Assembly: GCF_003113895.1 (NCBI RefSeq)
Contig: NZ_BDUD01000001.1
Coordinates: forward strand, 496,001 to 560,000
Reading direction: 5' to 3'
DNA from: Nostoc commune NIES-4072
GTDB lineage: Bacteria; Cyanobacteriota; Cyanobacteriia; Cyanobacteriales; Nostocaceae
Length of the DNA stretch: 64,000 nucleotides
The translations under genes and the position numbers were made by a program. This document shows, piece after piece, positions 34,779-43,738 of the stretch. Each line of letters opens with the position of its first letter. Position 1 is the first letter of the stretch. Under the pieces are notes generated by a model that was not told the DNA's origin, ran no database searches, and saw nothing but the letters and a program-made list of their open reading frames with translations.

Positions 34779-36194
34779 ATGTTCTTAGATAGTTTTCCGC
34801 AAAAATTACGCAAAGAAGCACAATTATGGAGGGATGAAGGATTAATTAGTTCTTCGCTCTATGAGCAAATAGCAGAACGTTATCAATTTAAAAACCTGGA
34901 AGCTGCTACACGCGATCGCAATAAAGCGATCGCAATTGCTATAGGTGGCATCCTTTTATGCTTAGGCATAATTACCTTTGTAGCAGGAAACTGGCAGGGA
35001 GGATCGCGAGAAGTCAAGTTTATTGTACTGATCAGTTTGTTTTTTGCGATCGCAATCACTGGATTTTACAATTGGATAACACCTGAAGGAAAGAAGCCAC
35101 AAAAAAGCAAACGCTTACTGGGAGAGGGGTTGCTCATTTTAAGCGCCTTAATTTTCGGTGCAAATTTACTGCTGATGGCCCAGATGTTCAATATTGCTGG
35201 TTCAGCTTCCCAACTGTTTCTCGCCTGGGGGTTGGGTGTTGTGGTAATGGCCTTCAGTTTGTGCTTAAATTCTTTAGGAATTCTGTCAATTATCCTCGTG
35301 GAAATCGGCTATTGGACAGGATTAGAAGACTTGTGGTACGCTTCAGGTGATCCAACTTGGTCGCGTCTAGTGGTGCAGCACATGCCTTTGTTGGCATGGC
35401 TGGTGTTTGTACCCTTAGCCTACTTCTGTCGCTCGCGTTGGATTTTTGGTTTAGCAGCCTTTGTCTTTGCTAGTTCCTTACAAGCCAACCTTAATCCTCT
35501 GCCACTGCTGAATTATGCTGATATAGCCCCTTGGGTGGCATCTTTTGCTTTTGCACTCCCACCTGCATTATTCTGGAGTTATGATGACTTGCTGTTTCCA
35601 AGCATAAATTACAGGTTGTTTCAATCTCTGGCCCGTAATTTAGCCTTGGTAAGCTTCGGCATTGTCTTTTATATCTTGTCTTTTCGTTGGGTCTGGGAAT
35701 CTCCAAATTATAGTTATAATCAGCCTACGAATGTGACAAACTTATTCGCGTCTCTGCCGATTATCGATTTGGGGATTCTCAGTGGCTTGGCAGTATTGCA
35801 ATGGTTGTTTCTACTGCGTCAAAGAAATAACCCACCGCGCCGCGAAGTGATTTTCACTACTGCTGTCATTACTACCTTTCTTGCCTTTATTACCGTAGTA
35901 CCTTTTTGGCATCAAACTATCAGCCGGATTGATGAACTTGGTGTTTTTATTTTCAATGTACTTCTAGCAACATTAGCCTGGGGACTAATTCAAGAAGGAT
36001 TGAAATTAAACAACAGAAGTTCCTTTTGGGGTGGTATGTTGTTAGTAACACTGCAAATTATCAGTCGCGTGCAAGAGTACGATACCGATTTACTTTTCAA
36101 GTCTCTGGTCTTTGTTTTGTGCGGTTCTGCTTTAATTAGCGCTGGACTCTGGTTTGAACGTCGCTTACCTGGTGGTAGTGCAAGTAAGAAGTAG
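34779..36194 (+). CDS. DUF2157 multi-pass membrane protein
   Basis: A 471-residue protein. The cytoplasmic N-terminus (MFLDSFPQKLRKEAQLWRDEGLISSSLYEQIAERYQF) is the hallmark DUF2157 'W..eglIs..qae.I...Y' motif. About eleven or twelve hydrophobic helices follow from residue 50 onwards (AIAIGGILLCLGIITFVAGNW and later). The ATG at 34779 is preferred to a TTG 15 codons upstream because the conserved motif begins there and GGAGAAGG precedes it. It forms a pair with the next gene (GDYXXLXY domain), a linkage widely seen between these families. Function unknown. Confidence 0.85.
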   Translation: MFLDSFPQKLRKEAQLWRDEGLISSSLYEQIAERYQFKNLEAATRDRNKAIAIAIGGILLCLGIITFVAGNWQGGSREVKFIVLISLFFAIAITGFYNWITPEGKKPQKSKRLLGEGLLILSALIFGANLLLMAQMFNIAGSASQLFLAWGLGVVVMAFSLCLNSLGILSIILVEIGYWTGLEDLWYASGDPTWSRLVVQHMPLLAWLVFVPLAYFCRSRWIFGLAAFVFASSLQANLNPLPLLNYADIAPWVASFAFALPPALFWSYDDLLFPSINYRLFQSLARNLALVSFGIVFYILSFRWVWESPNYSYNQPTNVTNLFASLPIIDLGILSGLAVLQWLFLLRQRNNPPRREVIFTTAVITTFLAFITVVPFWHQTISRIDELGVFIFNVLLATLAWGLIQEGLKLNNRSSFWGGMLLVTLQIISRVQEYDTDLLFKSLVFVLCGSALISAGLWFERRLPGGSASKK

Positions 36195-36400
36195 TGCAAA
36201 GGATCAAAGAATTCAGGAGTCAGAATTCAGAAGTCAGGAAAAGACCAACCATAAAGATGATTTTGTCTTGCATTCCTAACTCCTAACTCCTAACTTATTC
36301 TGAAATCTCTGTGCGTTAAAGTTTTTAAAGTTTCTCTGCGTCAGTCCTAAGCTCGTTACTTTTGACCTCCTCAATCCCTCTGCTTTTTAGGACTACGCTC

Positions 36401-37111
36401 ATGACTAATAGTTCTTCTGAATCTAAAAATAAAACCTTATCTCCCGAAGCCGAATTTTCTAGTAAGGTAACTTTTCGGGATTACTTGATTGCTAGTGAAC
36501 AAAAATCGAATAAGCCTTTGCCTTTTTGGCGGTTACTAGCTCCCCTGGCGCTGCAAACAGGGCTGATTATGGCAGTACCAGCCCAAGCAGTTTATACAGA
36601 TGTGACAGGTAAGACGGTGATTTTACAAACCGTACCTGTAAATCCTAACAATCTGCTAGAAGGTAACACCTTAGACTTAGATTACAATATATCCCGCACT
36701 GCAAATTTGAGCAGATTACCTGGTTGGCAAACATTAGTCAGCAAAGGTCGTGGAAGTGGTAGAAGATTGCCTGAAGGAACCAACATTTACGTGACTTTGC
36801 AAGAGCAACTATCCACTGGTCGCGGTGTTCCTAGAGCTTGGAGACCGTTACGAGTAAGTAGCGATCGCCCCACAACTCTAAGAGCCAACCAAGTAGCCTT
36901 AAAAGGTGTTTATCAAGATGGTTCTGTTAACTACGGCTTAGAAACATATTACATTCCAGAAAACCAACGGCAACAAATTAGGAACGACTTACAAGCCCAA
37001 CGCGCCCGTAGAGGACAAGTACCGCCCATTGTGGTCAAGGCGAAAGTTGATCCACAGGGCAAGGCAGTGCCAGTTAGTATGTGGGTGCGCGATCGCAACT
37101 ATCGCTTTTAA
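36401..37111 (+). CDS. GDYXXLXY domain membrane-anchored protein
   Basis: A 236-residue protein from the ATG at 36401; a TTG 13 codons upstream is in frame but unlikely. A cytoplasmic segment (about 1-50) precedes one transmembrane helix (about 52-72, LLAPLALQTGLIMAVPAQAVY). The extracytoplasmic domain carries the family motif in altered form, LEGNTLDLDYNISR, in place of GDYxxLxY. The end has PIVVKAKVDPQGKAVPVSMWV. It follows the DUF2157 gene and probably works with it; the role is unknown. Confidence 0.8.
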   Translation: MTNSSSESKNKTLSPEAEFSSKVTFRDYLIASEQKSNKPLPFWRLLAPLALQTGLIMAVPAQAVYTDVTGKTVILQTVPVNPNNLLEGNTLDLDYNISRTANLSRLPGWQTLVSKGRGSGRRLPEGTNIYVTLQEQLSTGRGVPRAWRPLRVSSDRPTTLRANQVALKGVYQDGSVNYGLETYYIPENQRQQIRNDLQAQRARRGQVPPIVVKAKVDPQGKAVPVSMWVRDRNYRF

Positions 37112-37165
37112 GCTGTTAGGCAAATAAACATTGCATATTTACACGCAAGGTTTGTCTCCAAAGTT

Positions 37166-37190
37166 CTGAGCATCGGCTTCCGGCGCTCAG
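37166..37190 (+). terminator. Terminator after the DUF2157/GDYXXLXY pair
   Basis: The sequence ctgagc...cggcttccgg...gctcag folds as a stem with a small internal bulge, 55 bp past the stop codon, and is followed by gcttctttgtttg. This is a plausible rho-independent terminator. Confidence 0.6.
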
Positions 37191-37412
37191 GCTTCTTTGT
37201 TTGTCGATGACCTTTATTGGAAAGTAGCGCAAACTCGTACCCTTCTTGAGAACCCGGAGGTAAGACTTGCCGTTAGATATCATATTACCTCATCTACCTG
37301 CCCCTGCCTCCCTAGAGTAGCTCACCAAGATGTTGCTGTGACTGGATTTTGAAATTACATCCGGATTATACAAATGCAAAGTAGTTTATGTATAAAAAAG
37401 AGATTACTTTGC

Positions 37413-37868
37413 ATGATTAATCAAATTGTCGCTTTAGAATCTTGTTGGCATAGTTCTGTACCTTGGGGAAAAGACATGCCACCATTGGCAGTTCAAATCC
37501 TGGAAAAAGTTTTTTTATCAAACTCTGATATATCAGGCTACTGTTGTGGTGTCCAATGGGAGAGACAGGAATGGATTTATGCCATAGTCTGCTGTCGTGA
37601 AATACTCTATTTGTCTCAAAAAGAATTTTCTGGAACAAACTTAGTGGAAAAAGCCCCAGTTGCTACACCAGCTTTTCAATTGGGGGATATGGTGGAAGTT
37701 GATTTTAGTGAAGAACCATCACGTCGGACTATTCAAGGGATTTTTAGCCTGAAAAACAATTGGCTTTATGCAGTAGAATGGCGTTCCCCAATTTTGGAAG
37801 AAATGGCATCGGCTCAAAGTAGAATTATCTGGCTTGCGGATGTGGATTTAGTAAAAGTGAATGCATGA
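37413..37868 (+). CDS. DUF1392 family protein
   Basis: A 151-residue protein from the ATG at 37413, where the family normally starts (MINQIVALESCWHSSVPWG). An upstream ATG at 37374 is in frame but adds a basic non-family peptide. Conserved features are CCGVQWERQEWIYAIVCCRE, FQLGDMVEVDFSEE and LKNNWLYAVEWRSPIL. DUF1392 is almost restricted to Nostocales and occurs on chromosomes and plasmids; its role is unknown. The protein contains many Cys and Trp and no signal or membrane segment. Confidence 0.82.
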   Translation: MINQIVALESCWHSSVPWGKDMPPLAVQILEKVFLSNSDISGYCCGVQWERQEWIYAIVCCREILYLSQKEFSGTNLVEKAPVATPAFQLGDMVEVDFSEEPSRRTIQGIFSLKNNWLYAVEWRSPILEEMASAQSRIIWLADVDLVKVNA

Positions 37869-38314
37869 CTATGTTTTTGGATTTGTACCAAAAAGTTACT
37901 GCGTTCATCCGAGTCTGCGCTTAATCGTTTAGGTTGATTTCCTATTACTGAGATTGAACCTGAATAGTGAGTCAACCAAATCCCAAATCCAATATTGCTT
38001 TCCAAAGATTGCATCATCGCTAATGTTCAACTTTCCGCATTTACAGTATTTGCACTGTGGTATAAAGATTTACTATTGGATAATCTAATGCTTAGAGGCA
38101 TAAGATATGTATACATTTTTATACTCTACTGAGTCTAATAAATTCAGTAGAGTATTTTTATAGGAATCCGATGTCTGCTCCTTGGCCATCGCCGCAGTAT
38201 TAACATGTTCGACGCTAACATGAGCAGATGGTAGACAAGATGAATCAGAAGATGGATCTAAGTATAATTAGCGATCGCACACGAGAAATAGAATATCTGA
38301 TAGGGTTATGAAAA
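37869..38314. other. Intergenic region upstream of the sugar transporter operon
   Basis: About 450 bp. It contains a strong terminator hairpin at 38121-38155 and, further on, a HIP1 octamer near 38270. The promoter of the transporter operon should lie in 38156-38314, but no specific operator or LacI-type site is evident. No gene for a local regulator is present. Confidence 0.55.
38121..38155 (+). terminator. Strong intrinsic terminator
   Basis: The arms atactctactga (38121-38132) and tcagtagagtat (38144-38155) pair perfectly over 12 bp with an 11-nt loop and run directly into ttttta. It insulates the transporter operon from DUF1392 transcription. Confidence 0.85.
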
Positions 38315-39292
38315 ATGAAACCTGTCCGAGTCTATATGTCAAAGTTTCTGGTAGTTAGCGCCTACGCTGTGATTATTATTGCGGCTTTCTCACAGTCTGG
38401 CTGTGTGCGCGAGAAAACAAAAAAAATTGTCGGATTTTCGCAAACAGAGAACATTGGCCCGTGGCGCATTGCCGAAACGAACAGCATCAAAGAGGAAGCT
38501 GCCAAGCGTAAGAAAACTTACGATTTCCTGATGACAGATGCTCAGGGGCAGACATCGAAGCAATTTTCCGACATTGAAGATTTGATCGCCCGACAAGTCG
38601 ATGCCATATTTCTTGCGCCACGCGAATATGAGGGTCTTACACCTGCTCTCGAAGCAGCAAGAGCGGCAAAAATACCAGTGTTTCTCATCGACCGTGAAGC
38701 TGCGGGAAGACCAGGCAAGGATTTCGTCAGCTTTCTCGGTTCGGATTTTATTGTCCAAGGCCGCCGCGTTGGCAAATGGCTGGCTCAAGCTACTAATGGC
38801 AAGGCGTCTATTGTGGAACTCACCGGAACAGCAGGATCATCGGTCGCAATTGATCGGGCAAAGGGGTTTCGCGATGCGATCGCCAGTTATCCCAATATGA
38901 AGATCATTGCCACCCAGACGGCGGATTTTTCGCGGGCTGCGGCAGTGCGTGTAATGGAAAACATTATCCAGGCTAAGGGTTCTGATATCACCGCAGTTTA
39001 TGCTCACAATGACGAAATGGCATTGGGTGCCATCCAGGCTCTCAAGTCAGCAGGTATGAAGCCTGGCAAGGATGTGATCGTCGGTTCAATCGATGGTCAG
39101 AAAGCCGCACTTGAAGCGATTATTCGCGGCGAACTTGGCGTGAGTGTCGAGTCGAACCCGCGTTTTGGGCCACTTGTTTTCGCTACGATGGAGAAGTATT
39201 TTGCCGGCACAAAGATTCCGCCTAGAATCATTCTTGAAGACAGACTCTTCGACGTAACAAACGCCAAAGATTTTGTGCATGAAGCATACTAA
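38315..39292 (+). CDS. ytfQ: Sugar ABC transporter substrate-binding lipoprotein (YtfQ-like)
   Basis: A 325-residue periplasmic binding protein of the LacI/RbsB type. The signal peptide ends at the lipobox QSGC (about residue 30). The mature protein reads like E. coli YtfQ, the galactofuranose receptor: KIVGFSQTENIGPWRIAETNSIKEEA, VDAIFLAPREYEGLTPALEAA, IPVFLIDREAAG, VELTGTAGSSVAIDRAKGFRDAI, VYAHNDEMALGAIQALK and DVIVGSIDGQKAAL. The ligand is probably a hexose, possibly furanose, but is not proven. The base composition is richer in G+C than genes outside the operon. It is first in the operon; a repeat-containing 175-bp gap precedes the ATPase gene. Confidence 0.9.
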   Translation: MKPVRVYMSKFLVVSAYAVIIIAAFSQSGCVREKTKKIVGFSQTENIGPWRIAETNSIKEEAAKRKKTYDFLMTDAQGQTSKQFSDIEDLIARQVDAIFLAPREYEGLTPALEAARAAKIPVFLIDREAAGRPGKDFVSFLGSDFIVQGRRVGKWLAQATNGKASIVELTGTAGSSVAIDRAKGFRDAIASYPNMKIIATQTADFSRAAAVRVMENIIQAKGSDITAVYAHNDEMALGAIQALKSAGMKPGKDVIVGSIDGQKAALEAIIRGELGVSVESNPRFGPLVFATMEKYFAGTKIPPRIILEDRLFDVTNAKDFVHEAY

Positions 39293-39467
39293 TACCGCAA
39301 AGCGGAAGTCAAAAGTCAAAAGTCAAAATAATCATATTTATTCCGAGCTTCTTGCACCATATAAATAAAGAAAAGATAGCCAGGAAATATCCAGGAAATA
39401 TATTGAACCTGGACGATGAATAAAGAAGATGACTATGGGGTATCAGGACAAAAACTAGGTAAAGCCG
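39293..39467. repeat. Repeat-containing spacer within the transporter operon
   Basis: Begins with taccgcaaagcggaagtcaaaagtcaaa, an 11-bp palindrome (ccgcaaagcgg) plus an agtcaaa tandem repeat. The same combination appears near 33408. Such host-type repeats inside an otherwise foreign-looking operon imply that it has been resident for some time. Confidence 0.6.
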
Positions 39468-41024
39468 ATGACTCAGGCGACTCCAATTGTTTTGTGCATG
39501 AGGGACATAAAAAAAAGTTTTTCCGGGGTGTCGGCACTCCGGGGCGTAGATTTTGAGCTAAAGGCGGGCGAGATCCATGCACTGGTCGGAGAGAACGGTG
39601 CTGGCAAATCGACACTCATTAAGATCATGACGGGGGCCTATCGACGAGATTCGGGTGTTATGGATTATGGCGATCCTGTTACATTCCAAAACCCGACCGA
39701 AGCGCAGGCGGTAGGCATCGTAGCTGTCTACCAGGAGATTCAGCTTGTGGGTTTCCGAACCGTTGCTGAAAATATTTTTCTTGGCAGAGAGCCGCATCGC
39801 TTTGGGATTATTGACAGACGGCGGATGAATACCGAAGCATCCGAAATATTGAAGCGCCTGGGGTTGGATATCGAACCGCGATCGGTGGTTGATTCGCTTA
39901 ATATTGCCCATCGCCAAATGGTGGCGATCGCACGCGCCATATCCTTTGGGGCGCGGGTGCTGATCCTCGATGAACCCACGAGTTCGCTTACCGAAACTGA
40001 AGTCTCTGTTCTTTTTAACGTCATGCGACGGCTAAAGTCGGAAGGAACATCCATCGTTTACGTCAGCCACCGTTTTGAAGAACTTTACGCCGTGTGCGAT
40101 CGCGTCACAGTTCTGCGTGATGGGCGCAACATCATAACGCGATCGCTAGCAACGCTCAATCGCCTCGAACTCGTTTGTTCTATGCTGGGTCGCCAGCCAG
40201 AAGAGGTGAGCAAAGGAGTCACGGCGTTTGCAGGGCGATCGCAAAATGCGGTAGATCGGCCAGTGCTGCTCCAAGCGGAAGCTCTCAAATATAAAAAACG
40301 GCTCGATGGTGTCTCAATTGAAATGCGACATGGCGAAATCGTTGGGCTTGCGGGTTTGCTCGGCTCTGGCCGAAGTGAAACAGTGCGTACTCTGTTCGGG
40401 GCCGAACCACTTGAAGGTGGAACTGTAAAACTCGAAGGGAATCTTCTATCCCTGCGCGATCCTCATGATGCGATCGATGCTGGCATAGCTTTTCTTTCAG
40501 AGGATCGCAAGGCGGACGGCATCATCCCTGAGCTTTCGGTGCGAGAAAACCTCACCCTCGCTGCCCTACCGAACCTTACGCAATGGGGCATCGTTTCTAG
40601 AAAACGACAGAATGAACTTGTTGACCGTTTTATGCAGCGCCTTGGAATTAAGGCGACTAGCGCCGAACAGAAGATCCACGAACTATCAGGCGGCAATCAG
40701 CAGAAGGTTCTTCTGGCGCGATGGCTGTGCAAGAATACAAAACTTCTTCTCCTCGACGAACCGACTCGCGGTATTGACGTTGGGGCAAAAGGCGAGATCC
40801 AGCGCCTGATCGCCGAATTAGCAGAGCAAGGGCTGGGGGTTGTGATGATTTCTTCGGAAGTGGAAGAGCTAGTTGAAGGTTCGCAACGTGTCATCGTCCT
40901 CCGTGACGGGCGGTCAATCGCGGAACTCAGTGGCGAGCAGAAGAACATAAAGGCAATTCTGCACGTAATGGCGGAAGGTGCAGATCGTCAGGAAGCCGTG
41001 AAGAGCAGCACAGATAATGAATAG
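39468..41024 (+). CDS. ytfR: Sugar ABC transporter ATP-binding protein (YtfR-like)
   Basis: A 518-residue tandem ATPase of the CUT2 class. The first nucleotide-binding domain (about 8-245) has Walker A GENGAGKSTL and Walker B VLILDEPTSSL, with a degenerate signature (LNIAHRQMVAIARA). The second (about 265-500) has a modified Walker A (GLLGSGRSET), a full signature LSGGNQQKVLLARWL and Walker B LLLLDEPTRGID. This asymmetry is typical of RbsA/MglA/YtfR. It overlaps the next gene by 8 bp. Several HIP1 octamers occur inside it. Confidence 0.95.
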   Translation: MTQATPIVLCMRDIKKSFSGVSALRGVDFELKAGEIHALVGENGAGKSTLIKIMTGAYRRDSGVMDYGDPVTFQNPTEAQAVGIVAVYQEIQLVGFRTVAENIFLGREPHRFGIIDRRRMNTEASEILKRLGLDIEPRSVVDSLNIAHRQMVAIARAISFGARVLILDEPTSSLTETEVSVLFNVMRRLKSEGTSIVYVSHRFEELYAVCDRVTVLRDGRNIITRSLATLNRLELVCSMLGRQPEEVSKGVTAFAGRSQNAVDRPVLLQAEALKYKKRLDGVSIEMRHGEIVGLAGLLGSGRSETVRTLFGAEPLEGGTVKLEGNLLSLRDPHDAIDAGIAFLSEDRKADGIIPELSVRENLTLAALPNLTQWGIVSRKRQNELVDRFMQRLGIKATSAEQKIHELSGGNQQKVLLARWLCKNTKLLLLDEPTRGIDVGAKGEIQRLIAELAEQGLGVVMISSEVEELVEGSQRVIVLRDGRSIAELSGEQKNIKAILHVMAEGADRQEAVKSSTDNE

Positions 41025-41964
41025 CAAGAAGCCTTACCTGAGTTGGAAAAACCTGTGGAACCCAGACTTTGGCGCACCTGCGGCACTGCTAATTCTGTAT
41101 GTTGCGAACGCCGTTTTCACTCCGCGTTTCGCTACAGTTAGCAACACCTTAAACATGTTGCTCCAAGTATCCACGACCATGTTTATTGCTGTTGGCATGA
41201 CATTTGTCATTGCCTCGCGTGGCATCGATCTGACCGTCGGCTCTACTATGGCATTGGTTTCAGTTGTTGTGGCATTGCTTATTAAGTATGGAATTACTGT
41301 TGCCATTTTGTTCGCCTTGTGCTGTGCCCTGTTAGTTGGTCTGATCAATGGCTTTCTCATATCACGTCTGAAACTTGACCCCCTAATCACTACCTTGGCG
41401 GCTCTGATTTTATGGCGTGGCGTCGCTCAGGTGATTGGGGACGGTCAGCTCGTTCCCTTCACCAATCCCACGTTTGAAGCACTCGGAAAGGGCTATCTTG
41501 GTTTTATACCAATTCAGGTTGTAATTGCGGCAATCGTCATTGCAGGAGCCTTCTTCTGTATCCGCTCTACGCTTTTTGGGCGTCAGATTGTTGCAGTCGG
41601 CGGCAACGAGAAGGCCGCAAGGCTTGCGGGCATCCGTGCGGAACGCGTGAAATACATTGTCTATATAATTAGCGCCCTACTTGCGGGACTGGCCGGACTC
41701 GTCGAGACGGCGAGGCTTGGTTTAGGCGATCCTAGCAAGGTAGGTGTCAACGCGGAATTCGAGGCGATCGCAGCCGTTGTTGTTGGCGGTACGCCCTTCT
41801 CCGGTGGCCGCGCCAATGTACTCGGAACTGTTGTCGGAGCCTTGATTATGCAGGTAATTTCCACAAGTTTCAACATGCTCCTAATTCCCTTCACCTGGTC
41901 ATTAGTTTTAAAATCCGTAATCATTCTTTTCGCTATTTTTTTACAGCGCCCGAAGGAGGTTTAA
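41017..41964 (+). CDS. ytfT: Sugar ABC transporter permease (YtfT-like)
   Basis: A 315-residue CUT2 permease with about eight to ten hydrophobic helices. Family hallmarks are GMTFVIASRGIDLTVGSTMALVSVV near the first third and the coupling-loop region AVGGNEKAARLAGIRAERVKYIVYIISALLAGLAGLVETARLG, then AVVVGGTPFSGGRANVLGTVVGALIM. It starts 8 bp inside the ATPase gene, so it is translationally coupled. Together with YjfF it should make a heterodimeric channel. Confidence 0.93.
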   Translation: MNSKKPYLSWKNLWNPDFGAPAALLILYVANAVFTPRFATVSNTLNMLLQVSTTMFIAVGMTFVIASRGIDLTVGSTMALVSVVVALLIKYGITVAILFALCCALLVGLINGFLISRLKLDPLITTLAALILWRGVAQVIGDGQLVPFTNPTFEALGKGYLGFIPIQVVIAAIVIAGAFFCIRSTLFGRQIVAVGGNEKAARLAGIRAERVKYIVYIISALLAGLAGLVETARLGLGDPSKVGVNAEFEAIAAVVVGGTPFSGGRANVLGTVVGALIMQVISTSFNMLLIPFTWSLVLKSVIILFAIFLQRPKEV

Positions 41965-41970
41965 CGCGTC

Positions 41971-42939
41971 ATGGCTGCTACAAAATCTCTTGCCCTTGCT
42001 GGGAAGCGTCTCGCCAGACTCCTCACCTCGCAGGGCGTGCTGCTCATGCTCCTTAGTTTGGCTGTTTTCGCATCGTTTCGTTATGAAACCTTCCTAACAC
42101 CTCTTAATCTGATGAACATCATGCGACAGAACAGTATGCTGGCGATCGTGGCACTAGGCATGACTGTTGTGATCCTGAGTGGAGGAATCGATCTTTCCGT
42201 GGGTTCCCTCGTTGCTCTAGGTGGTGTCATCGCGGCATTACTTGCTGGACAAGGAAGCTTCGTAGCAATTGTTAGCGGCATTGCCAGCACTACCTTGCTC
42301 GGTGTAGTAAACGGTCTTCTCGTGTCTCGCGCCAGGCTCCAGCCGTTCGTTGTTACGTTATTCACCGCAAGCGCGGCACGGGGGCTAGCGTTGAGCATCA
42401 CCGAAGAGAGGTCGATTGCCGTCCCATCGACAGCATCAGGACTTGTTTGGCTGGGTAGAGGGTTTATTGGTTTCGTTCCTGTCCCTGTGATTATAGTTGC
42501 GCTCTTATATTTTGCAGCTTGGTTTATGCTGCATAGAAGCCGATTAGGGTTGCATGTGTTCGCTATCGGCGACAACGAGGAAGCCTCTCGGTTGATGGGC
42601 GTAAACCCAAACCAAGTGAAGCTTGCAGTCTACACATTTAGCGGTATGCTTTCAGGACTTGCTGGTGTCGTTCTCGCGGGTCGTCTAGGGGCGGGTCAAC
42701 CTGTAGCTGCCTTTGGCTGGGAAACGGATGCGATCGCCGCAACCGTCATGGGAGGAACATTTCTTGCAGGGGGTCAGGGAAGCGTGTTTCCGACGCTTAT
42801 AGGTGTCCTTCTCTTAGGAATGATGTACAACCTTCTGAATCTCGAAGGGACTATTACTCCGTGGTGGCAGCTTGTGCTTCGAGGCGGCTTTCTACTTATG
42901 GTCGTGATATTTCAACAGCGCATCGCCCAGAGGGAATAA
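41971..42939 (+). CDS. yjfF: Sugar ABC transporter permease (YjfF-like)
   Basis: A 322-residue CUT2 permease, paralogous to the preceding one. Motifs: GMTVVILSGGIDLSVGSLVALGGVIAALLA, HVFAIGDNEEASRLMGVNPNQVKLAVYTFSGMLSGLAGVVLAGRLGAGQP and ATVMGGTFLAGGQGSVFPTLIGVLLLG. It begins 6 bp after YtfT. Two distinct permeases plus YtfQ/YtfR match the E. coli YtfQRT-YjfF galactofuranose system; known Nostoc fructose transporters of the same class (FrtABC) have one permease, so this is a different system. Confidence 0.92.
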   Translation: MAATKSLALAGKRLARLLTSQGVLLMLLSLAVFASFRYETFLTPLNLMNIMRQNSMLAIVALGMTVVILSGGIDLSVGSLVALGGVIAALLAGQGSFVAIVSGIASTTLLGVVNGLLVSRARLQPFVVTLFTASAARGLALSITEERSIAVPSTASGLVWLGRGFIGFVPVPVIIVALLYFAAWFMLHRSRLGLHVFAIGDNEEASRLMGVNPNQVKLAVYTFSGMLSGLAGVVLAGRLGAGQPVAAFGWETDAIAATVMGGTFLAGGQGSVFPTLIGVLLLGMMYNLLNLEGTITPWWQLVLRGGFLLMVVIFQQRIAQRE

Positions 42940-43041
42940 TACCAATTCAATTAATGATTTTAAACACATCTTTGGGTCAAAGACGCGATGAATCGCGTCT
43001 CTACAGATGGTCTATTTGTCGCATTCTTTTTTCAAATTGGT

Positions 43042-43270
43042 GTTTCGCGCAGCCTGCAAGAACTTCCGTCTTCCCTGTAAGAGCTTCCGCTTTCACGTTT
43101 GAGTGTTTCGCGCAGCCTGCAAGAGCTTCCGTCTTCCCTGTAAGAACTTCCGCCTTCACGTTTGAGTGTTTCGCGCAGCCTGCAAGAGCTTCCGTCTTCC
43201 CTGTAAGAACTTCCGCCTTCACGTTTGAGTATTTCGCGCAGCCTGCAAGAGCTTCCGTCTTCACGTTAGC
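43042..43270. repeat. 63-bp tandem repeat array (about 3.6 copies) built of 21-bp subunits
   Basis: Units start with (g/a)tttcgcgcagcctgcaag at 43042, 43105, 43168 and 43231, exactly 63 bp apart. Each contains three 21-bp subunits that share the word cttccg(t/c)cttc or a diverged version. An 87-codon minus-strand frame (43001-43264) of repeated LAGCAKHSNVKAEVLTGKTE and a plus-strand counterpart result from the multiple-of-three period; there is no ribosome site, so I treat it as non-coding. Confidence 0.85.
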
Positions 43271-43738
43271 AAAAACATACTTGCGTTACACCTATTTTCA
43301 CGTATATAAAATATACTTTTGCAGTACAGCAATACTGTGTGCTGACAATAAATGTGGTTCAAAGATGTAAAAACTACTGTTAGTCATTTAAGTTTCTAGG
43401 ACTTACGCACACTCTACGAATTCTCGGCGCTCTTGGCGTCTTGGCGGTTCGAGAAATTAAGCTTTTTAGCAATTTTTGCGTAAGTCCTAGTTTCAATACT
43501 TCTCGGTTAAGCCCAAAATCAGGTAAATTAAGGGTTTCACCTTTTCTTCGTGAGATTCGTCCTTTTTTGCTCTTTTTGATTAGACATAGAAGGGAAAAAG
43601 AATGTAAAGACGTAGTAGTGCTACGTCTCTACAAGGGTTCTGGGTAACGCATATTTTATTTCTGGAGATGTCTATTGGCGATCGCTAGAAATATTATTAG
43701 TATTCAGCAAAACACTAGCTCCTGGGCACTTATGACTA
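43271..43738. other. Intergenic region between convergent genes
   Basis: About 470 bp. It contains an AT-rich stretch, a MITE-like inverted repeat element (43396-43490) and an agacgtag...ctacgtct palindrome at 43608-43628. No gene is supported. Confidence 0.6.
43396..43490. repeat. 95-bp MITE-like element with ctaggacttacgca inverted ends
   Basis: The left end ctaggacttacgca (43396-43409) and the right end tgcgtaagtcctag (43477-43490) are perfect 14-bp inverted repeats. The centre includes cgctcttggcgtcttggcggttc, a widely dispersed cyanobacterial intergenic word. No transposase. A short target duplication (ttt) is possible. Confidence 0.7.

Noticed and set aside
38315..42939. Naming the operon as the fructose transporter frtABC
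   Set aside because: FrtABC has one permease and a linked LacI-type regulator; here there are two permeases, no regulator, and the binding protein is closest in motifs to YtfQ.
42861..43370. Repeat-containing frames on both strands over the 63-bp array
   Set aside because: Same cause as above. The plus-strand frame also overlaps the end of the permease gene in another phase.
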